NCBI GenBank assembly: GCA_910575605.1
Contig: CAJTEW010000011.1
Coordinates: 46,857-110,856 of the forward strand
Direction: 5' to 3'
DNA length: 64,000 bases
DNA from: Lachnospiraceae bacterium
Lineage (GTDB): Bacteria; Bacillota; Clostridia; Lachnospirales; Lachnospiraceae
The translations under genes were made by a program, and so were the position numbers. Of the stretch, positions 1-9,237 are shown piece after piece. The stretch's first letter is position 1, and every line of letters starts with the position of its first letter. Below the pieces are notes generated by a model. It was given only the letters and a program-made list of their open reading frames with translations. It was not told the origin of the DNA and ran no database searches.

Positions 1-1
1 G

Positions 2-2083
2 AAGATTAAGAAGGGGAAGCTTCGCGGAGTGGACAGTGCTGGTATGATGTGCTCTATTGAGGAGCTTGGATCGAACCGGGACATGTATCCAGAATCGCCG
101 GAATATGGTATTTATATTTTTAAAGATGATGTGAAGGTGGGTTCCAGTGCGATTGAGGCGCTTGGCTTAAATGATGTTGTATTTGAGTATGAGGTTACTT
201 CTAACAGAGTGGACTGCTTCAGCGTTATCGGTATTGCGAGGGAGGCGGCAGCTACCTTCCGCAAGGAATTTGTGCCTCCGGTTGTAACTGAGACAGGAAA
301 TAGTGAGGATGTGAATGATTATATCAAGGTCACGGTAAAAGATACAGAGCTCTGTCCGAGATATTGTGCAAGGGTTGTGAAGAATATTAAAATCGGTCCG
401 TCACCGAGGTGGATGCAGAGGAGGCTTGCTTCTGTGGGCATCCGCCCGATTAATAATCTGGTGGATATTACAAATTATGTGATGGAAGAATATGGCCAGC
501 CTATGCATGCGTACGATCTGGACACAATTGCAGGTAGAGAGATTATTGTGCGCAGGGCTGAAAGGGATGAGAAATTTGTGACACTTGACGGCCAGGAGCG
601 TCAAATGGATGAATCTGTTCTTATGATTTGTGACGGCGAGAAGTCTGTCGGAATTGCAGGTATTATGGGTGGTGAGAATTCCATGATTACCGATGATGTA
701 CACACTATGCTTTTCGAGGCGGCGTGTTTTGACGGAACAAATATACGTAAATCCAGTAAAAAGGTAGGACTTCGGACAGATGCTTCAGGAAAATTTGAAA
801 AGGGTCTTGATCCCAATAATGCAGAGGCAGCAATTAACCGTGCGTGCCAGCTTGTGGAAGAAATGGGTGCTGGCGAGGTTGTAGGAGGCATTGTTGATGT
901 GTATGGAAAGAAGAAGGAGACGGTAAGAGTGCCCTTTGATGCAGACGAGATAAATGCGCTTCTCGGTACGGATATTTCCAAGGAAGAAATGCTTTCCTAT
1001 TTTAAAATGCTTGACCTTGTGTACGATGAAGAAACAGACGAAGTGATTGCTCCTTCCTTCCGCCATGATTTGTTCTGTCTGGCTGACCTGGCGGAGGAGG
1101 TGGCGAGATTTTACGGATATGATAATATTCCGACAACACTTCCAAGAGGCGAGGCGACTACGGGTAAACTGTCCTTTAAGCTTCGTATTGAAGAAGTAGC
1201 CAGAGATATAGCAGAATTCTGTGGCTTCAGCCAGGGCATGACCTATTCCTTCGAAAGTCCGAAGGTATTTGATAAGCTTCTGCTTCCGGCAGATTCGCCC
1301 CTTAGGCAGACAGTGGAAATCATGAATCCGTTAGGGGAGGATTACAGTATTATGCGTACTACCTCTTTAAATGGTATGCTGACATCTCTTGCTTTTAATT
1401 ATAATAGAAGAAATAAAAATGTAAGACTGTATGAGCTTGGAAATATTTATCTTCCAAAGGAACTTCCGCTTACAGAGCTTCCAGAGGAGCGCATGCAGTT
1501 TACGCTGGGTATGTATGGAGATGGAGACTTCTTCAGCATGAAAGGGGTAATTGAAGAGTTTTTCGAAAAGGCGGGGCTTCATGGAAAAGAGGCTTATGTT
1601 CCAGATTCCGGGAAACCGTATCTGCACCCGGGACGGCAGGCAGATATTGTTTATGACGGAACAGTTGTAGGATATCTCGGAGAGCTTCACCCGGATGTGG
1701 CAGATAATTACGGAATAGGGGAACGGGCCTATGTGGCAGTTATTGACATGCCTGAAATTGTAGAGAGGGCTGCATTTGACAGAAAGTATACAGGCATTGC
1801 AAAATATCCGTCAGTGACCCGCGATATCAGTATGGTAATGCCTAAAGAAATCCTTGTCGGCCAGGTGGAAGAGGTAATCGAGAAAAAGGGAGGCACAAAC
1901 TTAGAAAGTTTTAAGCTTTTTGACTTATATGAGGGTGCACAGATTAAACCAGGATATAAGTCTGTTGCCTACTCCATTGTATTCCGTGCAAAGGATAAGA
2001 CACTTGAAGACGCAGAGGTTTCGAAGGCAATGGAAAAGATTATAGGGGCCCTCGAAGCTATGGGAATCGAGCTTCGAAAATAA
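2..2083 (+). CDS. pheT: Phenylalanyl-tRNA synthetase beta subunit, 5'-truncated by window edge
   Basis: Beta subunit of the alpha2beta2 enzyme that charges tRNA-Phe in the cytoplasm. The open frame runs from base 2, so the true start lies upstream; about 693 residues are present of a usual ~800, and roughly the first 105 (start of the YtpR-type tRNA-binding OB fold) are missing. The first residues, KLRGVDSAGMMCS, are the typical end of that fold. Then follow the B3/B4 editing region (GIRPINNLVDITNYV, with GQPMHAYD), the B5 region, the catalytic-like core (MRTTSLNGML, then NVRLYELGNIY) and a C-terminal anticodon-binding FDX-ACB domain beginning near YPSVTRDISMVMP. pheS is expected just upstream. 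No oddity is seen. Confidence 0.97.
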   Translation, partial: KIKKGKLRGVDSAGMMCSIEELGSNRDMYPESPEYGIYIFKDDVKVGSSAIEALGLNDVVFEYEVTSNRVDCFSVIGIAREAAATFRKEFVPPVVTETGNSEDVNDYIKVTVKDTELCPRYCARVVKNIKIGPSPRWMQRRLASVGIRPINNLVDITNYVMEEYGQPMHAYDLDTIAGREIIVRRAERDEKFVTLDGQERQMDESVLMICDGEKSVGIAGIMGGENSMITDDVHTMLFEAACFDGTNIRKSSKKVGLRTDASGKFEKGLDPNNAEAAINRACQLVEEMGAGEVVGGIVDVYGKKKETVRVPFDADEINALLGTDISKEEMLSYFKMLDLVYDEETDEVIAPSFRHDLFCLADLAEEVARFYGYDNIPTTLPRGEATTGKLSFKLRIEEVARDIAEFCGFSQGMTYSFESPKVFDKLLLPADSPLRQTVEIMNPLGEDYSIMRTTSLNGMLTSLAFNYNRRNKNVRLYELGNIYLPKELPLTELPEERMQFTLGMYGDGDFFSMKGVIEEFFEKAGLHGKEAYVPDSGKPYLHPGRQADIVYDGTVVGYLGELHPDVADNYGIGERAYVAVIDMPEIVERAAFDRKYTGIAKYPSVTRDISMVMPKEILVGQVEEVIEKKGGTNLESFKLFDLYEGAQIKPGYKSVAYSIVFRAKDKTLEDAEVSKAMEKIIGALEAMGIELRK

Positions 2084-2099
2084 GAAGGTGGTAAATGCT

Positions 2100-3077
2100 A
2101 TGAAGAAAAAACAAATCATCGGACTGGTGGTTGCAGCAGCTCTTTTTATCGTAACAGGTGTAGCCAGTGTACTTACGAATACGGTATCACGCAATATGCT
2201 TGCAAGGGAGCTAAGTACGACACTTACAGGAGATTTTATGTTTGACGCGCCAATGAAGGAGTATATTGCAGTTGTAGATGTAATCGGAACCATTCAGGAG
2301 CAGTCAAAGGTAGGTCTGTTTGAGACACCACAGGGTTATCAGCATCTGACAACAAAGGAATATATTGACGAGCTTATGTCAGATTCCAATAACAAGGGAA
2401 TTCTTCTGTATGTGGATTCTCCTGGAGGAACCGTGTATGAGTCAGAAGAGCTTTATTTAAAGCTCCTGGAATATAAGGAAGTTACAGGACGGCCTGTATG
2501 GGGATATATGGCCCACTATGCAGCCTCCGGAGGATATCTGATTTCTATGGCTTGTGATAAGATCTATGCAAATCCAAATACAGTTACAGGCTCTATCGGT
2601 GTTATTATGTCCGGTTTTGATATGACAGGGCTTTATGAAAAGCTTGGAATAAAGTATTTCAGCATTACAAGCGGCGAATTTAAGGACAGTATGCAGATGA
2701 CCGATGAGCAGATTGCAATCTATCAGACCCAGGTGGATGAGTATTATTCTAAATTTGTAGGCATTGTAGTGGAAGGCAGAGGGATGACAGAGGATGCAGT
2801 AAAGGCGCTGGCGGACGGCCGGACCTATACCGCAGAGCAGGCACTTGAAGCTGGACTTATAGACATGATTGCTCTGTATGAGGAGATGAATCAGGATATG
2901 ATGCAGGAGCTTGGCGTATGGACTTTCTATCAGCTGGAATCTCCGGCAGATATGTTAAGCTCTCTGTTTGCCGGGATAGAAAAGCTTGTGCCGAAATCCG
3001 AGGCCCAGATTCTTACAGAGGCAGCGGAAGAACTGGAAAGCGGGGTGCCGATGTACTATGCTGAACAATTGGAATAA
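2100..3077 (+). CDS. sppA: Signal peptide peptidase SppA, membrane-anchored serine protease
   Basis: Degrades leftover signal peptides in the membrane; S49 family, Ser/Lys dyad. I chose ATG 2100 because GAAGGTGG lies a correct distance upstream; an in-frame GTG at 2088 would overlap that site. 325 residues, normal for the short Bacillus-type SppA. One N-terminal membrane anchor (IIGLVVAAALFIVTGVASVL). The nucleophile Ser is in HYAASGGYLISMA, followed by the conserved TGSIGV, and the general-base Lys is in SGEFKDSM. It starts 16 bases after pheT and its 3' end overlaps the RDD gene by 20 bases, so co-transcription is likely. Confidence 0.95.
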   Translation: MKKKQIIGLVVAAALFIVTGVASVLTNTVSRNMLARELSTTLTGDFMFDAPMKEYIAVVDVIGTIQEQSKVGLFETPQGYQHLTTKEYIDELMSDSNNKGILLYVDSPGGTVYESEELYLKLLEYKEVTGRPVWGYMAHYAASGGYLISMACDKIYANPNTVTGSIGVIMSGFDMTGLYEKLGIKYFSITSGEFKDSMQMTDEQIAIYQTQVDEYYSKFVGIVVEGRGMTEDAVKALADGRTYTAEQALEAGLIDMIALYEEMNQDMMQELGVWTFYQLESPADMLSSLFAGIEKLVPKSEAQILTEAAEELESGVPMYYAEQLE

Positions 3078-3786
3078 GAATACTCTTACCTATGGAGGTT
3101 TCTGGGTTCGTCTGGCGGCATATACGATAGACAGCATGATTGTATTTTTTGCGCTGCTTCTGGTGAGGCTTTTGTCATCAGGACTGTTATCGTTAGCGGA
3201 TGGGACAGCGCTTGGCGGAAATGTGCTGTTTAGCTATACACTGAAAGATATTATTCTGTATGTGTTTGAGGCGCTGTATTTCATTCTGTTTACGTATTAT
3301 ACAGAGACAACTCCTGGAAAACGGCTTTTGAATCTGTATGTAAAAGCGGCGGATGGAAAAAAGTTGACACTGACTGATGTAATGTACCGGGAGACGATTG
3401 GAAGATTTTTATGCGGAGCTACAGTCCTGATAGGGTATATTATGGCAGGGGTAGATAAAGAAAAACGAGGGCTCCATGATATGCTTTGTGATACACGGGT
3501 AGTTTATATGAAAAAAATAAAGGTATATCCGGGCTTCCAGATGCCGCAGGATATAAATATACCACCTGTACCGCGGCAGGTAACACAGCCGCCATATATG
3601 CCGTATGGACAGCCGCCGCATATGCCGGGGGGGATGCCGCCAGACATGCCTTCTAAACATACGCCGGGCAGGACAACGCAGGATATGCCTCCACAGCATA
3701 TGCCGGGAACACAGAGGCCGCCAGACTTGGGGAGCAGTTACCGTATGGTACGTCCAGAGGACGAGAATAAGGAAAGGGATTCATAA
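3058..3786 (+). CDS. RDD-family membrane protein with Met/Pro-rich tail
   Basis: An RDD domain begins at residue ~14 ([15 protein letters not shown], with the family Arg and Asp) and holds three predicted membrane segments, with the family TPGKRLL motif between the second and third. After residue ~150 comes a hydrophilic tail with imperfect repeats of PPHMPG / MPPDMP, rich in Met, Pro and His. I chose ATG 3058 because longer in-frame starts lie inside sppA and add no family sequence; length is 242 residues. The function of RDD proteins is mostly unknown; some act in ion transport. The tail could bind metal or a partner, but that is only a guess. It sits between sppA and queA, three bases from queA. 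Confidence 0.85.
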   Translation: MLNNWNKNTLTYGGFWVRLAAYTIDSMIVFFALLLVRLLSSGLLSLADGTALGGNVLFSYTLKDIILYVFEALYFILFTYYTETTPGKRLLNLYVKAADGKKLTLTDVMYRETIGRFLCGATVLIGYIMAGVDKEKRGLHDMLCDTRVVYMKKIKVYPGFQMPQDINIPPVPRQVTQPPYMPYGQPPHMPGGMPPDMPSKHTPGRTTQDMPPQHMPGTQRPPDLGSSYRMVRPEDENKERDS

Positions 3787-3788
3787 GA

Positions 3789-4814
3789 ATGAAACGACAG
3801 GATTTTTATTATGAACTGCCGGAAGAATTAATTGCACAGGATCCGTTAGAGAATCGGGAAAGCTCCAGACTTCTTGTACTAGACAAGAAGTCCGGGGCTA
3901 TTTCTCACCATATTTTCCGAGAGATTATAAACTATCTAAATCCTGGGGATTGTCTTGTAATTAATGACACAAAAGTAATTCCGGCAAGGCTAATCGGAGA
4001 AAAAGAAGGAACTGGTGCAAAAATTGAAATATTACTCCTTAAGCGCCGGGAAAATAATATATGGGAAACATTGGTGAAGCCAGGGAAGAAGGCAAGACCC
4101 GGTACAAGGATAAGCTTTGGAAATGGTCTCCTTATAGGCGAGATACTTGAGATTGCAGAGGAAGGGAACCGGCTGATTAGGTTTACTTATGAGGGGATTT
4201 TTGAGGAAATTTTAGACAGGCTCGGACAAATGCCTTTGCCGCCTTACATCACCCATCAGCTTAAGGACAAAAACCGTTATCAGACAGTATATGCAAAGCA
4301 CAGCGGCTCTGCCGCAGCTCCCACGGCGGGCCTGCATTTTACACCGGAGCTTTTACGAGCAATTGAGGATAAAGGGGTGAAGATTGCCCGTGTAACTCTT
4401 CATGTGGGGCTTGGCACTTTCCGCCCGGTAAAGGCAGAAGAAATTACAGACCATCACATGCATTCGGAATTCTACCAGATTGACGAGCCTGCGGCAGAGA
4501 AGATTAACAGGGCGAAAGAGGACGGGCATAGGATTGTCTGTGTAGGGACAACAAGCTGTCGTACTATTGAGTCTGCGGCGGATGAAAACGGCCATTTGGA
4601 AGCCGGGAACGGGTGGACAGATATATTTATTTATCCAGGATACAGGTTTAAAGTGATGGACAGCCTGATTACGAATTTCCATCTGCCGGAATCGACGCTG
4701 ATTATGCTTGTGTCCGCATTGGCAGGGAGGAAGAATGTGCTTACGGCTTATGAGGAGGCAGTGAGGGAGAGATATCGGTTTTTTTCATTTGGGGATGCAA
4801 TGTTTATGAAATAA
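3789..4814 (+). CDS. queA: S-adenosylmethionine:tRNA ribosyltransferase-isomerase
   Basis: Transfers and isomerises the ribosyl part of AdoMet to 7-aminomethyl-7-deazaguanine in tRNA, giving epoxyqueuosine. 341 residues, full length. Family blocks are clear: [14 protein letters not shown] at the N-terminus, [19 protein letters not shown], then [26 protein letters not shown], and the C-terminal [17 protein letters not shown]. It starts three bases after the RDD gene behind GGAAAGGG and ends at a clear terminator, so pheT-sppA-RDD-queA is probably one unit. Confidence 0.97.
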   Translation: MKRQDFYYELPEELIAQDPLENRESSRLLVLDKKSGAISHHIFREIINYLNPGDCLVINDTKVIPARLIGEKEGTGAKIEILLLKRRENNIWETLVKPGKKARPGTRISFGNGLLIGEILEIAEEGNRLIRFTYEGIFEEILDRLGQMPLPPYITHQLKDKNRYQTVYAKHSGSAAAPTAGLHFTPELLRAIEDKGVKIARVTLHVGLGTFRPVKAEEITDHHMHSEFYQIDEPAAEKINRAKEDGHRIVCVGTTSCRTIESAADENGHLEAGNGWTDIFIYPGYRFKVMDSLITNFHLPESTLIMLVSALAGRKNVLTAYEEAVRERYRFFSFGDAMFMK

Positions 4815-4852
4815 CACCGCTTTTTCATATTTGTAAACAGGCATAAATTGAG

Positions 4853-4887
4853 AAAAAGGCTTGGAAATAGGGTTTCCGGCCTTTTTG
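4853..4887 (+). terminator. Rho-independent terminator after queA
   Basis: The hairpin pairs AAAAAGGC and GGAAA on the left with TTTCC and GCCTTTTT on the right, with a short loop and a T run. It closes the pheT-queA unit and separates it from sodC. Confidence 0.8.
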
Positions 4888-4918
4888 TGAATAAAATGTT
4901 AATTAGAAAAAATACTGC

Positions 4919-4948
4919 TTGACGTAAGGCATATACCCACGCTAAAGT
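4919..4948 (+). promoter_or_regulatory. Weak candidate promoter for sodC and the cbi operon
   Basis: TTGACG at 4919-4924 and TAAAGT at 4943-4948 are 18 bases apart; the -10 is a poor match. The 154 bases between the queA terminator and sodC are too short for a cobalamin riboswitch and show no B12 box. Confidence 0.3.
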
Positions 4949-5041
4949 ATAGTTATTACTGAATTTGTCAGCTTTAGATTTGAAAATTTTTGTCACATTC
5001 GAGGAAACCATGAATAGAATGGCTTAGAGGAGTGTGATAGC

Positions 5042-5527
5042 ATGTTGATTAAGATAAATGAAAATCCTACGGCAACTGCAGTGATAATAGGAAGTAAGGA
5101 ATACGAAAGCATACGTGGAAAGGCAGATTTTTACGATACATACGGCGGGACGGTAATAGTAGTGGAGCTCTATGGACTTCCGGAGGAGTTAGAGGATAAA
5201 AGCAGCGGCTTTTATGGTTTCCATGTTCATGAAGGCGGCTTCTGTACCGGAAACAAAAAGGATGCTTTTGCTGATACGGGAATGCATTATAACCCAGCTG
5301 GCAGACAGCATCCAAGGCACAGTGGAGATTTGCCGCCGCTCATCTCAAACAAGGGAGTTATATGGGCAGCAGTTTATACCGGAAGGTTTTATCCTGAGGA
5401 TGTGATTGGTAAAACAATCGTCCTCCATGAGAGGGCGGATGATTTCCGTTCCCAGCCGTCAGGAGATTCTGGGGCCAAGATTGCGTGCGGGGAGATTGTG
5501 ACGTGGAAGGAGAACGGTGACATTTAA
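5042..5527 (+). CDS. sodC: Cu/Zn superoxide dismutase-like protein, cytoplasmic form
   Basis: 161 residues with no signal peptide, so probably cytoplasmic, unlike most bacterial SodC. All metal ligands align with eukaryotic SOD1: Cu ligands His61 and His63 (GFHVHE), bridging His82 (HYNP), Zn ligands His90, His93 and Asp96 (HPRHSGD), and Cu ligand His129 (VLHERADD). The disulfide pair is Cys68 and Cys149. The active-site Arg that guides superoxide (Arg143 in SOD1) is replaced by Lys146 in GDSGAKIACG. The ribosome site AGAGGAG lies nine bases before ATG 5042. It is 51 bases upstream of cbiD with no terminator between, so it may be the first gene of the cobalamin operon. Activity is inferred, not certain. 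Confidence 0.85.
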   Translation: MLIKINENPTATAVIIGSKEYESIRGKADFYDTYGGTVIVVELYGLPEELEDKSSGFYGFHVHEGGFCTGNKKDAFADTGMHYNPAGRQHPRHSGDLPPLISNKGVIWAAVYTGRFYPEDVIGKTIVLHERADDFRSQPSGDSGAKIACGEIVTWKENGDI

Positions 5528-5578
5528 TACTACTTATGGCAGAATAATTAGCTATCATAGAGATTACAGGAGAAAAAG

Positions 5579-6703
5579 ATGAAAAGAAAAAAGCTGCGTC
5601 AGGGCTACACAACCGGTACCTGCGCACAGGCCGCAGTAAAGGCGGCCATGCAGATGCTGCTTTCAGGGGAAAATATTAGTGAGATACAGGCAGAGCTTCC
5701 AGGAGGAAGGTGGTTAACTCTGCCTGTTCTTGATACTTATATACAATTTCATGACAGCAAAGGTACAGAGCGTCCTTTATGCGTCTCTTGTGCAGTAAAA
5801 AAAGACAGTGGCGATGACCCGGATATAACAGACGGCGTATTGGTTTACGGTAAGGTAAGCTTTAGCGATACTCCAGGCATTGTAATCGAAGGCGGCGAGG
5901 GAATCGGACGCATAACGAAGCCAGGATTTGAGCAGCCTGTAGGCGCGGCGGCAATCAATCGTGTTCCGAGGCAGATGATAGAAAAAGAAGTGAAAAGTGC
6001 CCTTGAAGAAGTAGAATCTTCCAGGGGAATTCATGTGGAGCTTTCCGTGCCAGGAGGAAGGAAGCTTGCCTTAAAGACCTTTAATCCAAGGCTTGGAATT
6101 GAAGGGGGTATTTCTATTCTCGGTACTAGCGGTATTGTAGAGCCTATGAGCGAGCAGGCTCTTGTGGATACCATCCGGGCCGAGATGCGTGTAAAGCTTG
6201 CGGAAGGGAGAAGTTGTCTTATCATAACGCCAGGCAATTACGGCCTGGAGTTTTTAAAAAATGTATATAATATAGAAGAAGCGGATGTAATCAAGTGTAG
6301 CAACTACATTGGACAAGCCATTGATATGGCGATAGAGGAAGGCTGTGAAAGACTGGTGCTTGCAGGCCATATAGGAAAGCTCATCAAGGTATCAGGCGGG
6401 ATTATGAATACCCATTCAAAATGGGCGGACTGCCGTATGGAACTTTTTGCTGCTGCTGCTCTTAGAGCAGGGGTAAGTGGACAGAAGGCAAGGAAATTTT
6501 TAAGTTGTATGACTACGGATGAAGCATTGGAAAAATGTTCAGCGAAGGAGCGCTTGAGGATTATGGGTCAGATTATGGAATCTTTGGACAAGCATTTAAT
6601 ATACAGAGCAGGCGGAGAACTTTTAATAGGCGCGGTTGTATATTCCAATATATATGGGATTCTTGGAAGGACAGAAAATGTGGAAAGGTTTATCGGTATA
6701 TAA
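5579..6703 (+). CDS. cbiD: Cobalt-precorrin-5B C1-methyltransferase CbiD
   Basis: Methylates C1 of cobalt-precorrin-5B in the anaerobic corrin pathway. 374 residues, full length. Family marks: KLRQGYTTGTCAQAAVKAA at the N-terminus, the GEGIGRITKPG block, NPRLGIEGGISILGTSGIVEPMS in the middle and AGHIGKLIKVSGGIMNTHSK near residue 265-280. CbiD occurs only in the oxygen-independent pathway, which fixes the type of route used here. Ribosome site AGGAGAAA just before ATG. The next gene starts directly after the stop codon. Confidence 0.97.
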   Translation: MKRKKLRQGYTTGTCAQAAVKAAMQMLLSGENISEIQAELPGGRWLTLPVLDTYIQFHDSKGTERPLCVSCAVKKDSGDDPDITDGVLVYGKVSFSDTPGIVIEGGEGIGRITKPGFEQPVGAAAINRVPRQMIEKEVKSALEEVESSRGIHVELSVPGGRKLALKTFNPRLGIEGGISILGTSGIVEPMSEQALVDTIRAEMRVKLAEGRSCLIITPGNYGLEFLKNVYNIEEADVIKCSNYIGQAIDMAIEEGCERLVLAGHIGKLIKVSGGIMNTHSKWADCRMELFAAAALRAGVSGQKARKFLSCMTTDEALEKCSAKERLRIMGQIMESLDKHLIYRAGGELLIGAVVYSNIYGILGRTENVERFIGI

Positions 6704-6704
6704 T

Positions 6705-7397
6705 ATGGCAGGGAAATTATATGGAGTTGGAGTAGGCCCGGGAGATCCGGAGCTCCTTACATTAAAGGCAGTAAAAATCATACATGCATGTGAGGTGATT
6801 GCAGCGCCGGGAAAAGAGCCTCAAAAAGCAGTGGCATATAAGATCGCACACAGTGCATGTCCCGAGATAGAATACAAGGAAGTACTTGGTATTCACATGC
6901 CTATGACAAAGAATAAGGCAGAGCTTAAAAAGAGCCATGAGGCAGGTGCTCTGATATTGGAAAATACTTTGCAGCAGGGAAAGAACGTAGCATTTCTTAC
7001 ATTGGGTGACCCATGTATTTATTCAACTTATCTTTATCTTCATCAGAGGATTCTGGAAAAAGGCTATGAGGCAGAGCTTATAAGCGGGATTCCGTCCTTT
7101 TGCGCGGCTTCCGCCAGAGTGAATCTAGGACTTCTTCGGGGGGCAGAGCAGCTTCATGTGATTCCCGCCTCATATTACACAGATGGGGCGTTAAAGCTTC
7201 CGGGGACAAAGATTCTAATGAAGGCAGGAAAGCAGCTTGGGAAGGTAAAGGAGCAGCTAAAGGGCATGGAAGCACAGGTAATCATGGTGGAAAACTGCGG
7301 GATGCCTGGTGAAAGAACTTATTATGGTGTTCAGGAGATGCCGGACAGTGCAGGATACTATACGGTATTATTTGTAAAAGAGGAAGAGAAAATATGA
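6705..7397 (+). CDS. cbiL: Cobalt-precorrin-2 C20-methyltransferase
   Basis: Adds a methyl group at C20 of cobalt-factor II / precorrin-2, the first methylation after metal insertion. Tetrapyrrole methylase fold: LYGVGVGPGDPELLTLKA at the N-terminus, then LGDPCIYSTYLY, and GIPSFCAASARVNLGL. ATG 6705 is chosen because it gives the usual family N-terminus; ATG 6678, inside cbiD, has a better ribosome site (GGAAGG) and would add nine residues. The stop overlaps the start of cbiF by four bases (ATGA), pointing to translational coupling. Confidence 0.95.
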   Translation: MAGKLYGVGVGPGDPELLTLKAVKIIHACEVIAAPGKEPQKAVAYKIAHSACPEIEYKEVLGIHMPMTKNKAELKKSHEAGALILENTLQQGKNVAFLTLGDPCIYSTYLYLHQRILEKGYEAELISGIPSFCAASARVNLGLLRGAEQLHVIPASYYTDGALKLPGTKILMKAGKQLGKVKEQLKGMEAQVIMVENCGMPGERTYYGVQEMPDSAGYYTVLFVKEEEKI

Positions 7398-8161
7398 TAC
7401 ATTTTGTAGGAGCAGGTCCGGGTGCAGAGGATTTGATAACCGTAAGGGGCAAATGCCTGCTGGAGAAAGCGGACGTTATTATTTATGCGGGCTCTCTGGT
7501 AAATCCGAAGCTTTTGGATTATGCAAAGAAGGAATGCAGGATATATAACAGCGCATATATGACTCTTGAAGAGATAGCAGAAATTATGTCAAGTGCAGAT
7601 GAAGAGGGGCTTGATATTGTCCGTCTCCATACAGGGGACCCCAGTATTTATGGCGCAGTGAGGGAACAGATGGACATTTTAGAGGAAAGAGGAATTAACT
7701 ATGATTCCTGTCCAGGGGTCAGTTCCTTTTGTGGAGCCGCATCTGCCCTGAATCTGGAATATACTCTTCCGGAAATCTCCCAGAGCGTGATTATTACCCG
7801 TGCAGAGGGAAGAACGCCGGTGCCGGAGAAAGAAAGCATAAAGGCTTTTGCAGCACATGGCTCTACGATGGTATTGTTTTTAAGCGCTTCACTCCTTGAA
7901 AATCTTGCGGGGCAGCTGACGGAGGGCGGATATGAGCCGGATACGCCGGCGGCCATTGTATATAAGGCAACATGGCCGGAGGAAAGGACATATCTGTGTA
8001 CAATAGAGACCCTATGTAAGACGGCAAAGGAGCATGGGATTACAAAAACAGCGCTTATTATTGTTGGAAATGTGCTTGCTCACAGTTATTATGAGCGTTC
8101 AAGGCTGTACCATCCAAAATTCACCACAGAATATCGAAAAGGAAACGGATTGAAGCTGTGA
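7394..8161 (+). CDS. cbiF: Cobalt-precorrin-4 C11-methyltransferase
   Basis: Methylates C11 of cobalt-precorrin-4. 255 residues. Tetrapyrrole methylase marks: IHFVGAGPGAEDLITVRGK, then ADVIIYAGSLVNPKLL, RLHTGDPSIYGAVREQMD and PGVSSFCGAASALNLEYTLPEISQSVI, which is the CbiF/CobM signature. It overlaps cbiL by four bases upstream, and cbiG follows 14 bases after its stop. Confidence 0.97.
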   Translation: MIHFVGAGPGAEDLITVRGKCLLEKADVIIYAGSLVNPKLLDYAKKECRIYNSAYMTLEEIAEIMSSADEEGLDIVRLHTGDPSIYGAVREQMDILEERGINYDSCPGVSSFCGAASALNLEYTLPEISQSVIITRAEGRTPVPEKESIKAFAAHGSTMVLFLSASLLENLAGQLTEGGYEPDTPAAIVYKATWPEERTYLCTIETLCKTAKEHGITKTALIIVGNVLAHSYYERSRLYHPKFTTEYRKGNGLKL

Positions 8162-8175
8162 TAAGGGGGCAGAGG

Positions 8176-9237
8176 ATGAAAATAGCAATCATCAGCTTTA
8201 CGTCAGAGGGAAGAGGTATTGCAAGAAAACTTGCAGGACTTCTTCGGGGGGAGGGACATGCTGTAAATGAGGATGTAAAAAGCGCTGCCTTTGCAGAGTC
8301 CATCCCTTTTTCCGTAACAGAATGGGCGGAAATGAATTTTAAAAACCAGGATGCGCTTGTGTTTGTTGGAGCTGTGGGAATTGCAGTGCGTGCAGTTGCG
8401 CCCTGCCTTCAGACAAAGACAATGGATGCGGCGGTTCTTGTGCTGGATGAGCGGGGCAATTACTGTATTCCGATTCTTTCCGGGCATATGGGTGGGGCAA
8501 ATATGCTGGCGCTGTTCATCAGTGAAAGGCTTCCAGCGGTTCCAGTTATTACAACGGCTACGGATATTCAGGGAAAATGGGCGGCAGATGTATTTGCTGT
8601 AAAAAATAAGCTTGTTATTAAGGATATGGAAAAGGCGAAGCAGATTTCGGCAAAAGTTCTTGGTGGGAAAAAGCTGCTTCTTTTGGCAGATGCAGAGGAA
8701 ATGATAAATGAAGAACAGTATATTGATTGTCTTGAAATCAGACGTAGCGGGCAGATGGAAGAGGCAGGTGTAAGAACCGGGGCTGTTCCGGATGTTTATA
8801 TAGGATATACTATAAAGAAAGCGCCAAAGAAAGCCTTATGCCTTATCCCCCGGGCAGTTACGGCGGGAATCGGCTGCAGGAAGGGAACCGGGAAAGAGAC
8901 TATCTGCAGAGCTGTAGAGAAGGCCCTGGAAAATGCAGGAATTTTTAGAGAAAGCCTTGAAGCGGCGGCCAGCATTGATTTAAAAAAGAACGAGCCGGGG
9001 CTTTTAGATTATTGTGAGAGTGTAGGGATTCCATTTTTTACTTATAGTAAAGAGGAACTTCTTGCGATGGAGGGAATATTTTCCGGTTCTGAATTTGTGG
9101 AGCAGGTTACCGGTGTAGATAATGTGTGCGAGCGCAGTGCTCTTCTTTCAAGCGGCGGAAGGCTGATAATGAAAAAGCAGGTGTATGATGGAGTTACAGT
9201 TGCGCTGGCGGTGCGGAAATGGAGTGTGAGTTTTTGA
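8176..9237 (+). CDS. cbiG: Cobalt-precorrin 5A hydrolase CbiG
   Basis: Opens the lactone of cobalt-precorrin-5A and releases acetaldehyde; anaerobic pathway only. 353 residues. N-terminal and middle domain blocks ALVFVGAVGIAVRAVAP and PILSGHMGGANMLA, and the C-terminal CbiG domain with TAGIGCRKGTGKETI and VCERSALL. I prefer ATG 8176, six bases after AAGGGGGC, to the GTG at 8158 that overlaps cbiF. The 3' end overlaps cbiH by 19 bases. Confidence 0.95.
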   Translation: MKIAIISFTSEGRGIARKLAGLLRGEGHAVNEDVKSAAFAESIPFSVTEWAEMNFKNQDALVFVGAVGIAVRAVAPCLQTKTMDAAVLVLDERGNYCIPILSGHMGGANMLALFISERLPAVPVITTATDIQGKWAADVFAVKNKLVIKDMEKAKQISAKVLGGKKLLLLADAEEMINEEQYIDCLEIRRSGQMEEAGVRTGAVPDVYIGYTIKKAPKKALCLIPRAVTAGIGCRKGTGKETICRAVEKALENAGIFRESLEAAASIDLKKNEPGLLDYCESVGIPFFTYSKEELLAMEGIFSGSEFVEQVTGVDNVCERSALLSSGGRLIMKKQVYDGVTVALAVRKWSVSF

